A stretch of DNA of 45,000 nucleotides, from assembly GCA_905221605.1 (NCBI GenBank), contig CAJNDS010001258.1, forward strand, positions 27,501 through 72,500, in the 5' to 3' direction. A program made the translations under genes and the position numbers. The first letter of the stretch is position 1. Each line of letters starts with the position of its first letter. Shown here one piece after another: positions 13,380 through 20,989 of the stretch. The notes under the pieces are model-generated. The model did not search any database, had not been told where the DNA came from, and worked only from the letters and a program-made list of their open reading frames with translations. Origin of the DNA: Symbiodinium natans. Taxonomy: Eukaryota > Sar > Dinophyceae > Suessiales > Symbiodiniaceae.

Positions 13380-16300
13380 GGTTTAGGGTTTAGGGTTTAG
13401 GGTTTAGGGTATAGGGTTTAGGGTTTAGGGTTTAGGGTTTAGTCTTTAGGGTTTAGGGTTTAGGGTTTAGGGTTTAGGGTTGCCTTGATTCTGGGGAAGG
13501 GTACCCTTGTTATGGTAACGTACCAGAAGCCCTAAACCCGAAACCTGCGCCTTAACAAAGAGCCTAGATGTAAGGCTTTTCTCGGGTTTTGCGACCCCCT
13601 TGTTCTTCCCGAAGAAGCGATGCGGGCGCTGGTCTACATTCCCATGCCCCTTTTGGTTCCTATTTCAGGGTCTCGGGTTTGGAGCCTGGGGTTTAGGGTT
13701 TGAAGTTTAGGGTTTAGGGTTTAGGGTTTAAGGTTTAGGGTTTAGGGCTTAGGGTTTAGGGTTTGGAGTGGAGTTTGGGGTATACCGCCCAAAAAGGGGG
13801 ACAATAGTTTAGATGACTGCACGTCTCCGAGTTTTGAGTTGCTGCCACCGCAGGGCCTTGGGGGTTCACGAACCCGAAGCACTGAACTTTGAACCTTAGA
13901 ACCTATACACCCTAAACCCTAAACCCCGAACCCCGAAACCCTACACCCGAGCTGAGGCCGTGAAGCCGAGGCTCGTAGCCCGTGCTGGTCCACGAAGTCA
14001 TTCAAGTACTTGTGGACCTCTGCAAGTCTGCGACTCTTTTGTAAGCAGACCCTTGTAGCCCTGAACCCTAAACCCTGGACCCTAAAACCCTAAAACCCTC
14101 ATCTCTAAACCCTAAGCCACCCGAAACCGGTATGGATACAGATATAGAAATAGATGTAGATCTATAACACGAAGAAGCGATTTGCAGATGCAATTGTTTG
14201 TAGTTTCCTGGATTCCTCAAGCGAACGGTATGTCGGGCGTAGACTCGACGGCTTCAGAATCTGTTGACAAGATTCGGGTTCCCTTTTGGGCCGGCACCTT
14301 ATCAAAGGACACCCCAAAAAGTGCCCCCTAAACCCTAAAACCTAAACCCTAAACCCTAAACCCTGAACCACCCCTATGGTTCTGGGTAGCCCAGTAACCA
14401 TGTGATAATAAGGGCACCCCTTTTTGGGGTTGGTTACTCTATAAGGGAACCCGGAACCAAAAAAAAAGGTAAAGGGTACCGCCGGGCCACCAAGGGTTTC
14501 AGGGTAGGGTTTAGGGTTTGGGGTTTGGGGTTGGGGGTTTGGGGTTTGGGGTTTGGGGTTTGGGGTTTGGGGTTTGGGGTTTAGGGTTTGGGGTTTAGGG
14601 TTTTGGGTTTAGGGTTTATGGTTTCAGGGTTCCGGGGCCTCCTCTGCACCCGGCTTCGAATGCCAGCTTTCGTCGTCGTCGATAGGCCAGGGGAAGATCT
14701 TTCCTGTGCGTCGACCCAAGCCCACGACAATAGACCGCAAGAAGCCGAAAGAGGCTTAGGGGGTTTAGGGTTTAGGGTGTAGGGTTTAGGGTTTGAGTGT
14801 TTAGGGTTTGGGGTCATAGACCGCTTCAAGGTACAATCTTGCACGCACGCCGCACACTAAGAGAACTCAAACATCCGGTATTTTCCCCCAAAATCGGTGT
14901 CCGGTCTTGTGCCAATTGCAACACAAAAACGAGTATTTACGTCTGGGGACCACAAACTCTACACCCAAACCCTGAACCCCAAACCCCAAACCCCAAACCC
15001 GAAACCCTAAACCCCAAGCCCGAGACAGCTCCCGCATGCACCCGAAAGGCCGTAGCTGGAGATGCCGTTGATCCACCGCGGACTGTGCAACGACAGTCCT
15101 GGACTGGGAGGCTTAGGGTTTAGGGTTGGGGGTTTAGGGTTTAGGGTTTAGGGTTTGGGGTTTGGGGTTTAGGGTTTAGGGTTTATAGGGCTTAGGGTTA
15201 AGGGTTTAGGGTTTGGGGCTTGGGGTTTATTTAGGGTTTAGGGATAGGGGCTTCTGGGACGGCTTCGGGTCCCAAATTCAACAAAGCACTGGGGGAGGGG
15301 GAGGGTTTAGGGTTTAGGGTGTAGGGTCTAGGGTTTAGGGCTGATTAAGGTTTAGGGTTTGGAGTTGTTTAAGGTTTAGGGTTCAGGGTTTAAGGTTCAG
15401 AGTTCGGGGTAAGGGTTTGGGGTTTAGGGCTATGTGAGCACCTTCGACCCTGAACCTGAAACCCTCCTGCTTTCAATCCCAAAGCTTATGTCCAGGATTG
15501 GGGGGCTCCGAACCCAGCGAAGAACCTGAAAGGGGTGCGGTTGAGGATTTAGGGTTTAGGGTTGAGGGTTTGGGGTTTAGGGTTCAGCCAAAAGACGGCC
15601 GGCCCAACGCACGTGATGCGATCGAGTGGCCGCTGTAGCTCATTTGCGGCGTCCAGGTGCCTCCTGGTCCAGTTTTTTGTTTACTGAAGGGCATGAAACC
15701 CTAAACCCTAAACCCTCAACCCTACACCCTAAACCCTAAACCCTAAGCCCTATACACCCTAAATCCCTGAGCGGTCAGTAATGTAGGGCTGCAGGGGCAT
15801 TAGAGGGGGTTTCGCTCAGTGTGGAGCTTCAATTGCAATACTGGGGTTTAGGGTTTAGGGTTTAGGGTTTAGGGTTTAGGGTTTAGGGTTTAGGGTTTAG
15901 GGTTTAGGGTTTAGGGTTTAGGAAAGCCACAACTTGCCAGGAGATTTCCGAGCCGGTCCTACAGTGTGCAGCTTGTCGAACACCTGGCCACATTTTTAGG
16001 GTTTAGGGTTTAGGGTTTAGGGTTTAGGGTTTAGGGTTTAGGGTTTAGGGTTTAGGGTTTAGGGTTTAGGGTTTAGGGTTTAGGGTTTAGGGTCTAGGGT
16101 CTAGGGTTTCAGTTGACAGGGACTACTTGGAGGCAGTTTTACATAGGGTTATCAGTGGGAATACTATCCGGTTCCTGCTAATTGTTACCCGTCTTCCTTC
16201 AAGTAGGCAAGGGGGTGGGGGGGGGGGGGGCAGACAAGCTGTACAAAGAGACAAAGTATGCTCCGATGGGAATCTGTGCGGATGCACCCAGCCAGAATCA

Positions 16301-18324
16301 AAACCGGACCAGGGTGCGATAATGAATGGGGAGAACGAGACATCAGTTCAGGATGGCATGCAGTCCCTTTTGAACCAAGCCCTCAAAGGTTCAGGGTATA
16401 GGGGTTTGCCCTAAACCCCCTAAACCCTAAACCCTAAACCCTAAACCCTAAACCCTAAACCCTAAACCCTAAACCTAAACCCTAAACCCTAAACCCTAAA
16501 CCCTAAACCCTAAACCCTAAACCCTAAACCCAGGGTTTGGGCGTTTCGGGTGTTGGGAACCTAGGCCGCTTCCCCAGCCTCGGCTTCGATCCCTTGCTCC
16601 TGGCAAAGGTTGCAAGGTTTAGGGTTTGGGGTTTAGGGTTTAGGGTTTAGGGTTTAGGGTTTAGGGTTTAGGGTTTAGGGTTTAGGGTTTAGGGTTTAGG
16701 GTTTAGGGTTTAGGGTTTAGGGTTTAGGCTGTAGGGTGTAGGGTGTAGGGTTTAGGGTTTAGGGTTTAGGGTTTAGGGTTTAGGGTTTAGGGTGTAGGGT
16801 GTAGGGTTTAGGGTTTAGGGTTTAGGGTTGAGGGTTAAGGGTTTAGGGTTTAGGGTTTAGAGTTTAGGGTTAGGGTCTAGGGTTTAGGGTTTAGGGTTCT
16901 GCTGGACTCGTCCAATATAGGTGGCTTCCCAAAATCGGGGTAGTAGTTTGGCGGGCCTAGAAACCCCATTGCCCTAAACCCTAAAACCCTAACCCCCACA
17001 CCCCTAAAACCCTAAACCCCTAAACCCCAACCCCTAAACCCTAAACCCTGAACCCTAAACCCTAAACACCAACCTCTATACCCTAAACCCTACACCTCAA
17101 ACCCTACTTTTTGGAAGATGTTCATCTGACCGCGGAACCAAAACCCAAGCCGAGGAATCCCCAATAGTCCCATCACCCTCAGAGTGTGGGCTTGTAAGTT
17201 TAGGGTTTAGGGTTTAGGGTTTAGGGTTTAGGGTTTAGGGTTTAGGGTTTGGGGTTTGGGGTTTAGGGTTTAGGGTTTAGGGTTTAGGGTTTAGGGTGTA
17301 GACCCTCAACCCGAGCAACTTCTCCTTCAGGCTCTGCAGCAGCTGCAGCCCGGCCCAGCCAGCACCTTGGCAGCTCTTTATATATATATATATATGTGTA
17401 TATATATATATATGTGTATATGTATATATATATATATAAGGACCCTCTTTTGGTTGTTGACTTCCTTTTTTGTTTATTCTTTCTTTTTCTTTTTTTTCTC
17501 TCCCCCTCTCTCTCTCTCTCTCTCTTGTGTATATGGTCCTTGCTTTCTTTTGGGGGGGGAGGGGGCGGGGCGGTGGTGGGGTTTTGGGTTTGAGTGCTTT
17601 GGGGTTTTGGGGTTTTGTGGTTTTGGGGTTCAGGGTTTAGGGTTTAGGGCTTGGGGTTGAGGGTTTGCGGTGTAGGGTTTAGGGTGCCGACGACAAGTAC
17701 CCGAAAACGCACAGTTGAGAGAAGCCTCTGGATTTTGGGTTTACCCGGCACCCGCACCCCAAAAGCCCGGGTCTAGGAAGGCTCGAACTCATGGTAGGGA
17801 GATTTCGAGTTGAGGATTAAGGGCTTTAGGGTTTAGGGCTGCGGGCTTGGGGTAGCGATCCGAACATGACTGGAGGAGATTCCGCAACTGAAGGGGGGGT
17901 TGGTTTCTTCTGGCAAAAGGGCACTCGATGCCAAGAATGGCCATCGGAACTGAGGTTTTCGGATTGTTACCCTAAACCCTAAACCCTAAAACCCTAAACA
18001 TAAACCCTAAACCCTAAACCCTAAACCGGCAACCCTAAACCCTAGCAGTCTACGACTTGAGGGCAAGGTCGGCCTCAGAGGCTCTTGACTCAAGTCATGC
18101 CTTGCGGGTGAGCGCCCGACGGTGAGGTGATTTCTTGTCGAACCTGGAGCCCTAAATCCGAAATGTGAGACTTCGGTTTAGGGTTTAGGGTTTAGGGTTT
18201 AGGGTTTAGCGTTTAGGGCTTAGGACTTAGGGTTTAGGGTTCCAATCCCCCACACCCACTCAACTCCAGCCACACAAGGCAAGCGGCCGATGATGGCCAC
18301 TTTCGCCTCCGTGGCTTCGGCCAT
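542..18324 (-). CDS. flavin-containing monooxygenase-like gene, many micro-exons, 3' end beyond window
   Basis: Predicted FAD- and NADPH-dependent monooxygenase (FMO class: NADPH-driven oxygenation of a nucleophilic N, S or C substrate). Seen in order on the minus strand: VAIIG then GAGWAGLQ (FAD Rossmann loop), GGTW, FPWP, VHKYLNDF, VVFSA, FEGQVLHSHE, ILILGGGKSG (NADPH loop), TWLMRAPYWP, and DVVVYATGY. This is the motif order of FMOs. Exons placed with consistent phase: 18288-18324, 17304-17365, 17108-17125, 15620-15663, 14642-14703, 13973-14017, 13040-13086, 12047-12124, 11296-11373, 10816-10867, 10392-10462, 8591-8656, 8174-8243, 5048-5119, 3391-3434, 3078-3129, 2943-2980, 2203-2241, 1061-1099 and 542-617. 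Gaps remain at 17.1-15.7, 15.6-14.7, 10.8-10.5, 8.6-8.2 and 5.0-3.4 kb. Many donors are GC or GA. The C-terminal quarter of a normal FMO would lie left of position 542. The family is well supported; individual boundaries are inference. Confidence 0.72.
1061..1099 (-). CDS. FMO-like gene, exon DGMLLESGEKLPC
   Basis: Thirteen codons, phase 0. It is the V-x-l-x-d-G-x-x-x-x-x-D stretch that leads into ATGY. Acceptor GCGAAG|GAC, donor GC (CCATGT|GCAGCT). Confidence 0.65.
1724..1770. mobile_element. short repeat shared with 24471-24503 (family E)
   Basis: The complement of this stretch (GGGACCCTTACTCTTATTCC) matches 24471 onward with one change, and both lie beside TA/TG microsatellites. Probably ends of a repeat family whose centre is a microsatellite. 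Confidence 0.5.
2203..2241 (-). CDS. FMO-like gene, exon AEPRFGEPKSLEK
   Basis: Thirteen codons, phase 0 to 0, acceptor GGCAG|GCC and donor GC (AAAAG|GCTTC). It sits between the 2943 and 1061 exons without breaking frame. Confidence 0.5.
2943..2980 (-). CDS. FMO-like gene, exon IVDRSQEAFIEK
   Basis: IVDRSQEAFIEK, acceptor CCCCAG|GC, donor GC (GAGAAG|GCCCC). FMOs have an x-x-F-x-x-x-v segment here, before the g-x-i strand. Confidence 0.5.
3078..3129 (-). CDS. FMO-like gene, exon AKKGLPAHFDASRF
   Basis: PAKKGLPAHFDASRFHL plus one base. Acceptor GTTCAG|CCT, donor GT (CTGG|GTTTCT). It joins exactly to GC-ATC-GTG of the next exon. The plus strand is also open (VESAGVEVRRK). Confidence 0.45.
3183..3390 (+). 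repeat. TTTAGGG array with TCTAGGG variants
   Basis: About 29 heptamers. A homogeneous run of TCTAGGG (3220-3278) sits inside perfect TTTAGGG, which suggests local unit expansion. Confidence 0.9.
3391..3434 (-). CDS. probable FMO-like exon DFGSHTPKLPI
   Basis: DFGSHTPKLPIIVK with GA donor (GTGAAG|GAACCC), in phase with the next exon. The 5' boundary is uncertain because the frame is open for about 20 more codons. Confidence 0.35.
3929..4047 (+). repeat. degenerate 33-bp tandem repeat
   Basis: Units at 3929-3961, 3962-3996, 3997-4028 and a partial one from 4029. Each begins GAA(C/A) and contains an ATGTCTT core near its end. Confidence 0.7.
4253..4404 (+). repeat. TTTAGGG array
   Basis: About 20 almost perfect units. 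An FMO intron. Confidence 0.95.
4661..4888 (-). other. AT-richer unique stretch with a 75-codon ORF
   Basis: The block 4570-4900 is free of telomere-like repeats and AT-richer than its surroundings. The ORF is Lys/Leu-rich with no recognised family. It may be intronic; an inverted-repeat element follows at 4900. Confidence 0.25.
4900..5001. mobile_element. family C inverted-repeat element
   Basis: 102 bp bounded by TCCCCCCT and AGGGGGGA, internally carrying ACTAACAGTCCTT and its diverged complement. Related copies at 38075-38130 (CCCCCTTATACTAACAATCC) and 38888-38911 (TATACTAACAGTCCTTAA). Confidence 0.65.
5048..5119 (-). CDS. FMO-like gene, hydrophobic exon
   Basis: GALLGKLRAMLVVAVLPLFI then ATP. 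Acceptor CTCATAG|G completes the Met codon opened by the 8174 exon; donor GC (CCCAG|GCGCTG). A hydrophobic helix after R-x-P-x-W is usual in FMOs. Confidence 0.55.
5375..5620 (-). CDS. 81-codon ORF inside an FMO-gene intron, function unknown
   Basis: High-complexity ORF from MEMYMLSSANRKDDEK through ESPFWVAYNIKESEDG and FGQPRFRTKENMVEKGWHSW to a stop. It is charged, aromatic and protein-like, with no repeats and no recognised domain. It lies between FMO exons at 5119 and 8174 and does not fit the FMO alignment. The same frame is open about 10 codons upstream of the Met. It could be a nested gene, a retrocopy fragment or an unrecognised exon. Confidence 0.4.
   Translation of the reverse strand: MEMYMLSSANRKDDEKLVLQKESPFWVAYNIKESEDGVIDFGQPRFRTKENMVEKGWHSWEMYDIKSGQWAGDLQCSTEWS
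6185..6870 (+). repeat. 11-bp minisatellite CTCCGTTACAG
   Basis: Roughly 60 copies of an 11-bp unit, CTCCGTTACAG, with TTCCGTTACAG and TTGCACCT variants. Because 11 is not a multiple of 3, all three plus frames stay open, giving several long overlapping false ORFs. It is unrelated to the telomere unit and lies in an FMO-gene intron. Confidence 0.95.
7660..7870 (+). repeat. TTC/TTCTTCG microsatellite
   Basis: Imperfect (TTC)n polypyrimidine tract with TTA interruptions. It produces false Lys/Arg-rich and Phe/Leu-rich ORFs. Confidence 0.9.
8174..8243 (-). CDS. FMO-like gene, exon TWLMRAPYWP
   Basis: CRKMSCSNMTWLMRAPYWPG, then TQ. It matches the FMO v-t-x-x-x-R-x-P-x-W strand after the NADPH loop. 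Acceptor TTCAAG|CC, donor CAGAT|GTGGAG. About six residues (D-x-A helix) are missing between this and the previous exon. The plus strand here is also open (HIWVPGQYGARMSQVM) and is treated as antisense shadow because the minus reading fits gene order. Confidence 0.6.
8393..8428. other. 16-bp hairpin
   Basis: Arms 8393-8408 and 8413-8428 (ACACGTTGGAGTGCGC and complement, one G-T pair) around a GATT loop. It lies in the FMO gene where a small exon is missing; its minus strand reads ECAIAHSN. Confidence 0.7.
8591..8656 (-). CDS. FMO-like gene, NADPH-binding GGGKSG exon
   Basis: VLKKVVAKNLRILILGGGKS followed by GV. A beta strand with GGGKSG is the second Rossmann loop of FMOs, which binds NADPH. 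Acceptor GGGCAG|GTC; donor GC (GTC|GCCACG) or GT two codons earlier. Confidence 0.75.
9113..9232 (+). repeat. TTTAGGG array
   Basis: About 17 perfect units. A second array follows at 9487-9592 and a CCCTAAA/CCCCAAA array at 9658-9791, within one FMO intron. Confidence 0.95.
10392..10462 (-). CDS. FMO-like gene, GQVLHSHE exon
   Basis: MAQGIPNNKFEGQVLHSHE, then VKDE. F-x-G-x-x-x-H-S is a hallmark of FMOs just before the NADPH-binding loop. Donor GC (GATGAG|GCGATG), phase 0; a GT alternative lies 17 bases further (CTCAG|GTATTG). Confidence 0.7.
10816..10867 (-). CDS. probable FMO-like exon SGKASLPRDLV
   Basis: Acceptor TTCAAG|G completes the codon left by the previous exon. It encodes SGKASLPRDLVQLPKKQ to a GT donor (CAG|GTTTGG). 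The phase to the next placed exon does not match, so an exon or boundary is missing. Confidence 0.4.
10891..11192 (+). repeat. TTTAGGGG octamer array
   Basis: About 36 nearly identical 8-bp units (TTTAGGGG), homogenised apart from the flanking heptamers. Confidence 0.95.
11296..11373 (-). CDS. FMO-like gene, exon KGPYTLVVFSA
   Basis: KGPYTLVVFSAMSLG, then a basic tail. It matches the FMO strand D-x-v-v-V-a-s/t-G. Acceptor AACACAG|G and donor CAAAA|GTAAGA are canonical. Confidence 0.65.
12047..12124 (-). CDS. FMO-like gene, exon ANVSATRAGEV
   Basis: Begins ANVSATRAGEVQLKGQEVE and continues to GELS. Acceptor TTCAG|GG; donor is a full GT consensus (GTGC|GTAAGC). Joining to the next exon completes an Ala codon exactly. 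A CCCTGAA/CCCTAAA array abuts the acceptor side. Confidence 0.7.
12403..12520 (+). repeat. GCTTAGG heptamer array
   Basis: About 15 units of GCTTAGG, a T-to-C variant of the telomere unit, ending in TTTAGGG. Confidence 0.9.
13040..13086 (-). CDS. FMO-like gene, exon IHSSAFITEIRHC
   Basis: IHSSAFITEIRHCSQ plus two bases; acceptor CCAAG|ATC, donor GC (CAGTC|GCGAAC). In FMOs this is the strand after the Y-L helix. Its phase agrees with the exon at 12124. Confidence 0.6.
13107..13480 (+). repeat. long TTTAGGG array with TTGAGGG block
   Basis: About 53 units. Ten consecutive TTGAGGG units near 13316-13380 and a TTTGGGG run near 13243-13265 are embedded in perfect TTTAGGG. Confidence 0.95.
13973..14017 (-). 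CDS. FMO-like gene, VHKYLNDF exon
   Basis: VHKYLNDFVDQHGLR, 45 nt, phase 0 to 0, acceptor GCAGAG|GTC and donor GC (CGA|GCCTCG). It matches the FMO helix that precedes the mid-domain beta strands. Confidence 0.7.
14382..14494. mobile_element. family A element
   Basis: 113 bp, ends GGGTAGCCCAG... and ...CGGGCCACCAAG, internal AAGGGCACCCC, TATAAGGGAACC and poly-A as in the other copies. In an FMO-gene intron. Confidence 0.75.
14642..14703 (-). CDS. FMO-like gene, FPWP exon
   Basis: Encodes KIFPWPIDDDESWHSKPGAE. FMOs carry a matching F-x-D/W-x-P segment just before the Y-L-x-x-F/Y helix. Acceptor CACAG|GA; donor is GA (GCAGAG|GAGGCC), phase 0, in phase with the next exon. Confidence 0.65.
15620..15663 (-). 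CDS. FMO-like gene, GGTW exon
   Basis: Acceptor GACCAG|GA. The exon reads GGTWTPQMSYSGHSI, ending at a GC donor (ATC|GCATCA). GG-x-W is the conserved FMO motif that follows the first FAD-binding unit. Another frame of the same island is also open (HLDAANELQ). Confidence 0.55.
15838..16110 (+). repeat. two TTTAGGG arrays
   Basis: Arrays at 15838-15923 and 15996-16110 flank a unique 70-bp island whose minus strand reads VFDKLHTVGPARKSPGK. Confidence 0.9.
16421..16898. repeat. CCCTAAA array flipping to TTTAGGG arrays
   Basis: CCCTAAA from 16421 to 16530, an abrupt switch to TTTGGG at 16531, a short unique island, then a 280-bp TTTAGGG array with GTGTAGG variants. Confidence 0.9.
16567..16599 (-). 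CDS. possible FMO-like micro-exon
   Basis: EQGIEAEAGEA between GCCAG|GAG and GCG|GCC. It is in phase with the preceding 18-nt exon, but the join to the GGTW exon needs a boundary I cannot place. Confidence 0.25.
17108..17125 (-). CDS. FMO-like gene, 18-nt micro-exon
   Basis: MNIFQK between GGTCAG|ATG and AAA|GTAGGG, phase 0 on both sides. After ...LLGLR this gives the second beta strand and acidic/polar end (v-x-i-f-e-k) expected after the FAD loop. It is very short, so a chance fit is possible. Confidence 0.35.
17190..17300 (+). repeat. TTTAGGG array beside the FAD-binding exon
   Basis: About 15 units ending three bases before the exon at 17304. Confidence 0.9.
17304..17365 (-). CDS. FMO-like gene, FAD-binding exon
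   Basis: Acceptor CCAAG|GT. The exon encodes AGWAGLQLLQSLKEKLLGLR after the shared Gly codon. GxGxxG (GAGWAG) is the FAD dinucleotide-binding loop, followed by its helix. The donor is GT (AGG|GTCTAC), phase 0. It sits directly beside a telomere-repeat array. Confidence 0.7.
17376..17545 (+). repeat. TA and pyrimidine microsatellites
   Basis: (TA)n with TGTA interruptions at 17376-17440, then T-rich and (CT)n tracts to about 17526. Confidence 0.9.
17688..17772 (-). CDS. FMO-like gene, alternative or second N-terminal exon
   Basis: Follows an AG (CCTAG|ACC), is open for 28 codons and ends with FRVLVVG. Its GC donor (GTCG|GCACCC) has the same phase as the 18288-18324 exon, so either can join the GAGWAGLQ exon. 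The two encode the same beta strand and should be mutually exclusive, or one is a relic. Confidence 0.4.
18288..18324 (-). CDS. FMO-like gene, candidate first exon
   Basis: Encodes MAEATEAKVAIIG, a start Met followed by the first beta strand of a Rossmann fold. It ends after one base of a Gly codon at a GC donor (ATCG|GCCGC). The next exon at 17365 supplies GT, giving VAIIG-AGWAGL. An antisense reading of the same island (MMATFASV...) is also open, which lowers certainty. A rival exon lies at 17688-17772. Confidence 0.5.
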
Positions 18325-20145
18325 GGCCCCAAAGTGCGCCCCCCGGGCGCGGCGCGCTCTTGCGCAGCGCGGAGTCGAGACGAAAGCGGAAGCCGAGGTT
18401 GGCTTCGGGTTTTGGGGGCTTAGGGGTTGAGGGGTTTGGGGGGTTTGGGGGTTGAGGGGTTTAGGGGTTTAGGGGTTTAGGGGCTTAGGGGTTTAGGGGT
18501 TTAGGGGTTATGGGGCTATGGGGTTGTGGGGTTTGGGGGTTTAGGGGTTTCGGGTGTCAGGGTGATGGGGTGATAGGGTGTTAGGGTAGGGTGATAGAGC
18601 TTGTTTTGGGCGTCGGGGTCCGAGTTTGGGGAGGTTTTGGGATGGGCGGCTCAGAAGTCTTGGGGGGCTCACCCCTCAAGCCTAAGCCCGAACAGCCCGA
18701 TAATCCCTGTGAACCCCGTAGATCTTACAGACCCTAGAGACCTTTAAAAACCCTTCGCCCTAAACCCTCAAACCCTAAAACCCCCTAACCCTAACCCCTA
18801 AACCCTAAACAAAACAGGCATTCTGGGTGACTTCATGGGATGGGTTCCTGCTGTGAGCCTGCACGCTTCCGTTTGCGAGCCGGATTTTTGCTTACAAGGC
18901 TTAGGGCTGTCAGGGTTTGGGGTTCAGGGTTTAGGGTTTGGGGTCGTCAGTGTTTAGGGTTTACAGGGTTGAGGGTGTTCGAGGTTTAGGGTTTAGGGGT
19001 TGCTAGGGTTTAGGGCGTTTTAGGTTCACGAATGAGGCTTGGGGCTGTTGCGGGGGGGGTTAGGGTTTAGGGTTTAGGGTTTAGGGTTTAGGGTTTAGGG
19101 TTTAGGGTTTAGGGTTTAGGGTTTAGGGTTCAGGGTTCAGGGTTTAGGGTTTAGGGTTTCGGGACGTTTTATTGGCTTTGGGTCCAGATGAGATGCCGCC
19201 ATAGCAGCTGAGCCTCACAGGCCAAGAAGCCTGAAATGCCAGAACCCTTGAAACCCTGGTGAGTCTCAAGGGTTTTGGGGTCTGGGGTTTAGGGTTTATG
19301 GTTTAGGGTTTATGGTTTAGGGTTTTGGGGTTTAGCGTTGTTGAGGTTTAAGGATTGGGGGCTTACCAAAAAGCCTTAACGACCAGGCCCCCTTCGCCCA
19401 ACAAAAAGTCGGTGTCCGTAGACAACAGCCAATTCAGTAGCCTAGGAATGGCATTGATGGTTCAGGGTTTAGGGTTGTGGGCTTGATTGGAAACCTAACC
19501 CGTGTGGGCAATTTGAACCCTAACCCGGAAAAATGATGAACATGGGTGGTGCCGCCGAGGGCCCTACAAACCCCAAACAACTAACCTCCTCAACACCCTA
19601 AGCCCCAAATCCTCACGCCTCAACCCCTGATCCCCAATCCCCGCCTGCAAGGCCCTAAACACCAAAACCCTTGAAAGCCTCTGAGCCCTAAACTCTAATC
19701 CCTTGTAAACTCAACACCCTAAACTCTGCACCCTTAACCCTAAACCCCCATAACCCCTATAACGCCCATAACCCCCATAACCCCTATAACCCCTATAACC
19801 CCCATAACCCCTATAACCCCTATAACCCCTATAACCCCTCGAACCCCTAGAACCCCTGTAAACCCTAAACCCCCTATACCCTAAACCCTAAACCCTAAAC
19901 CCTAAACCCTAAATCCAACAAACCAAGGGCGCCGCCGGCGGGCGCGCTGCCCGCGAGGCAGCGGAGTGTGGCCTGTGGCGCTTGTGGGGGCTTAAGGGGT
20001 AAACTCCCCTAAACCCTAAACCCTAAACCCTAAACCCTAAACCCTGAACCCTAAACCCTAAACCCTGAACCCTAAACCCTAAACCCTAAACCCTGAACCC
20101 TGAACCCTGAACCCTGAACTCTGAACCCTAAACCCTAAACCCGAC
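18325..20145. other. no assignable exon
   Basis: TTTAGGG/TTTAGGGG runs, a GC-rich block (18340-18410; 19920-19990 open on both strands), and CCCTATAAC repeats. At 18070-18180 a minus reading (FDKKSPHRRALTRK to a GC donor) is possible but unsupported. Confidence 0.4.
19740..19860 (+). repeat. CCCCTATAAC tandem repeat
   Basis: About 12 units alternating CCCCTATAAC and CCCCCATAAC. Confidence 0.85.
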
Positions 20146-20212
20146 CTCGAAGTGGGCCGTGCGGTTGGCATTGGCCGCCACGAGCCGCTTGCGGAGGTCT
20201 CGACCGGTCGAC
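20146..20212 (-). CDS. unassigned exon STGRDLRKRLVAAN
   Basis: Acceptor TGCCAG|G, STGRDLRKRLVAANANRTAH then FE, donor GT (TTCGAG|GTCGGG). Likely the same gene as the 20990-21300 island. Confidence 0.45.
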
Positions 20213-20510
20213 CTGGCAGCAGGACCCCGGGCTTCGAGGGCTTAGCGGGTGTCAGGTAAGGTTTAGGGTTTAGGGCCCCTTGAACCCTAAACCCTAAACC
20301 CCACAAACGCTGCACCCCATACCCTAAATCCCTGATCCTAAATCCTAAACACCTGAACCCCTAAACTCCTAAACCCCCTAAACCCCCTAAACCCCTCCAA
20401 GCCCTGGCCCTAATCAAGAATGAAACTCTGCCGGAGGCGCTCCGCCGAGGAGTAGGCGGAGCCCCAGGAGCTGTAGGAGCCTCGGTCGCTTGGGGTTTCT
20501 CGCTTTAGGG

Positions 20511-20880
20511 GGTTTAGGGGATTAGGGTTTAGGGTTTGGGGTTTAGGGGTTTAGGGGTTTAGGGGTTTAGGGGTTTAGGGGTTTAGGGGTTAGGGGTTAG
20601 GGGTAGGGGTTAGGGGTTTAGGGGTTAGGGGTTTAGGGGTTTAGGGGTTAGGGGTTTAGGGGTTAGGGGTTTAGGGGTTTAGGGGTTTAGGGTTTAGGGG
20701 TTTAGGGGTTTAGGGGTTTAGGGGTTTAGGGGTTAGGGGTTTAGGGGTTTAGGGGTTTAGGGGTTTAGGGGTTTAGGGGTTTAGGGGTTTAGGGGTTTAG
20801 GGGTTTAGGGGTTTAGGGGTTTAGGGGTTTAGGGGTTTAGGGGTTTTAGGGGTTCAGGGTTTGGGGCTCGCTTAGGGTTT
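20511..20880 (+). repeat. TTTAGGGG octamer array
   Basis: About 45 units of 8 bp, with 7-bp TTAGGGG deletions clustered at 20588-20690. Confidence 0.95.
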
Positions 20881-20989
20881 AGGGGTTTGGGGGGTTCGTT
20901 CAGGGGGTTAGGGTTGGGTGTTTGGGGTTCTAGGGTTTGGGTTGTCGGGTGTAGGGTGTTTACGGCTTCGGGCTGTTGGGCTTTAGGGT

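Noticed and set aside
14867-15076. Zinc-knuckle-like CCNWHKTGH in a minus ORF
   Set aside because: The CCHC spacing is broken and no other retroelement motif is nearby.
15040-15110. Polyketide ketosynthase-like motif (NGISSYGLSGA) on the minus strand
   Set aside because: It resembles a KS C-terminal motif, but no other KS motif was found, three frames are open, and the island lies between FMO exons.
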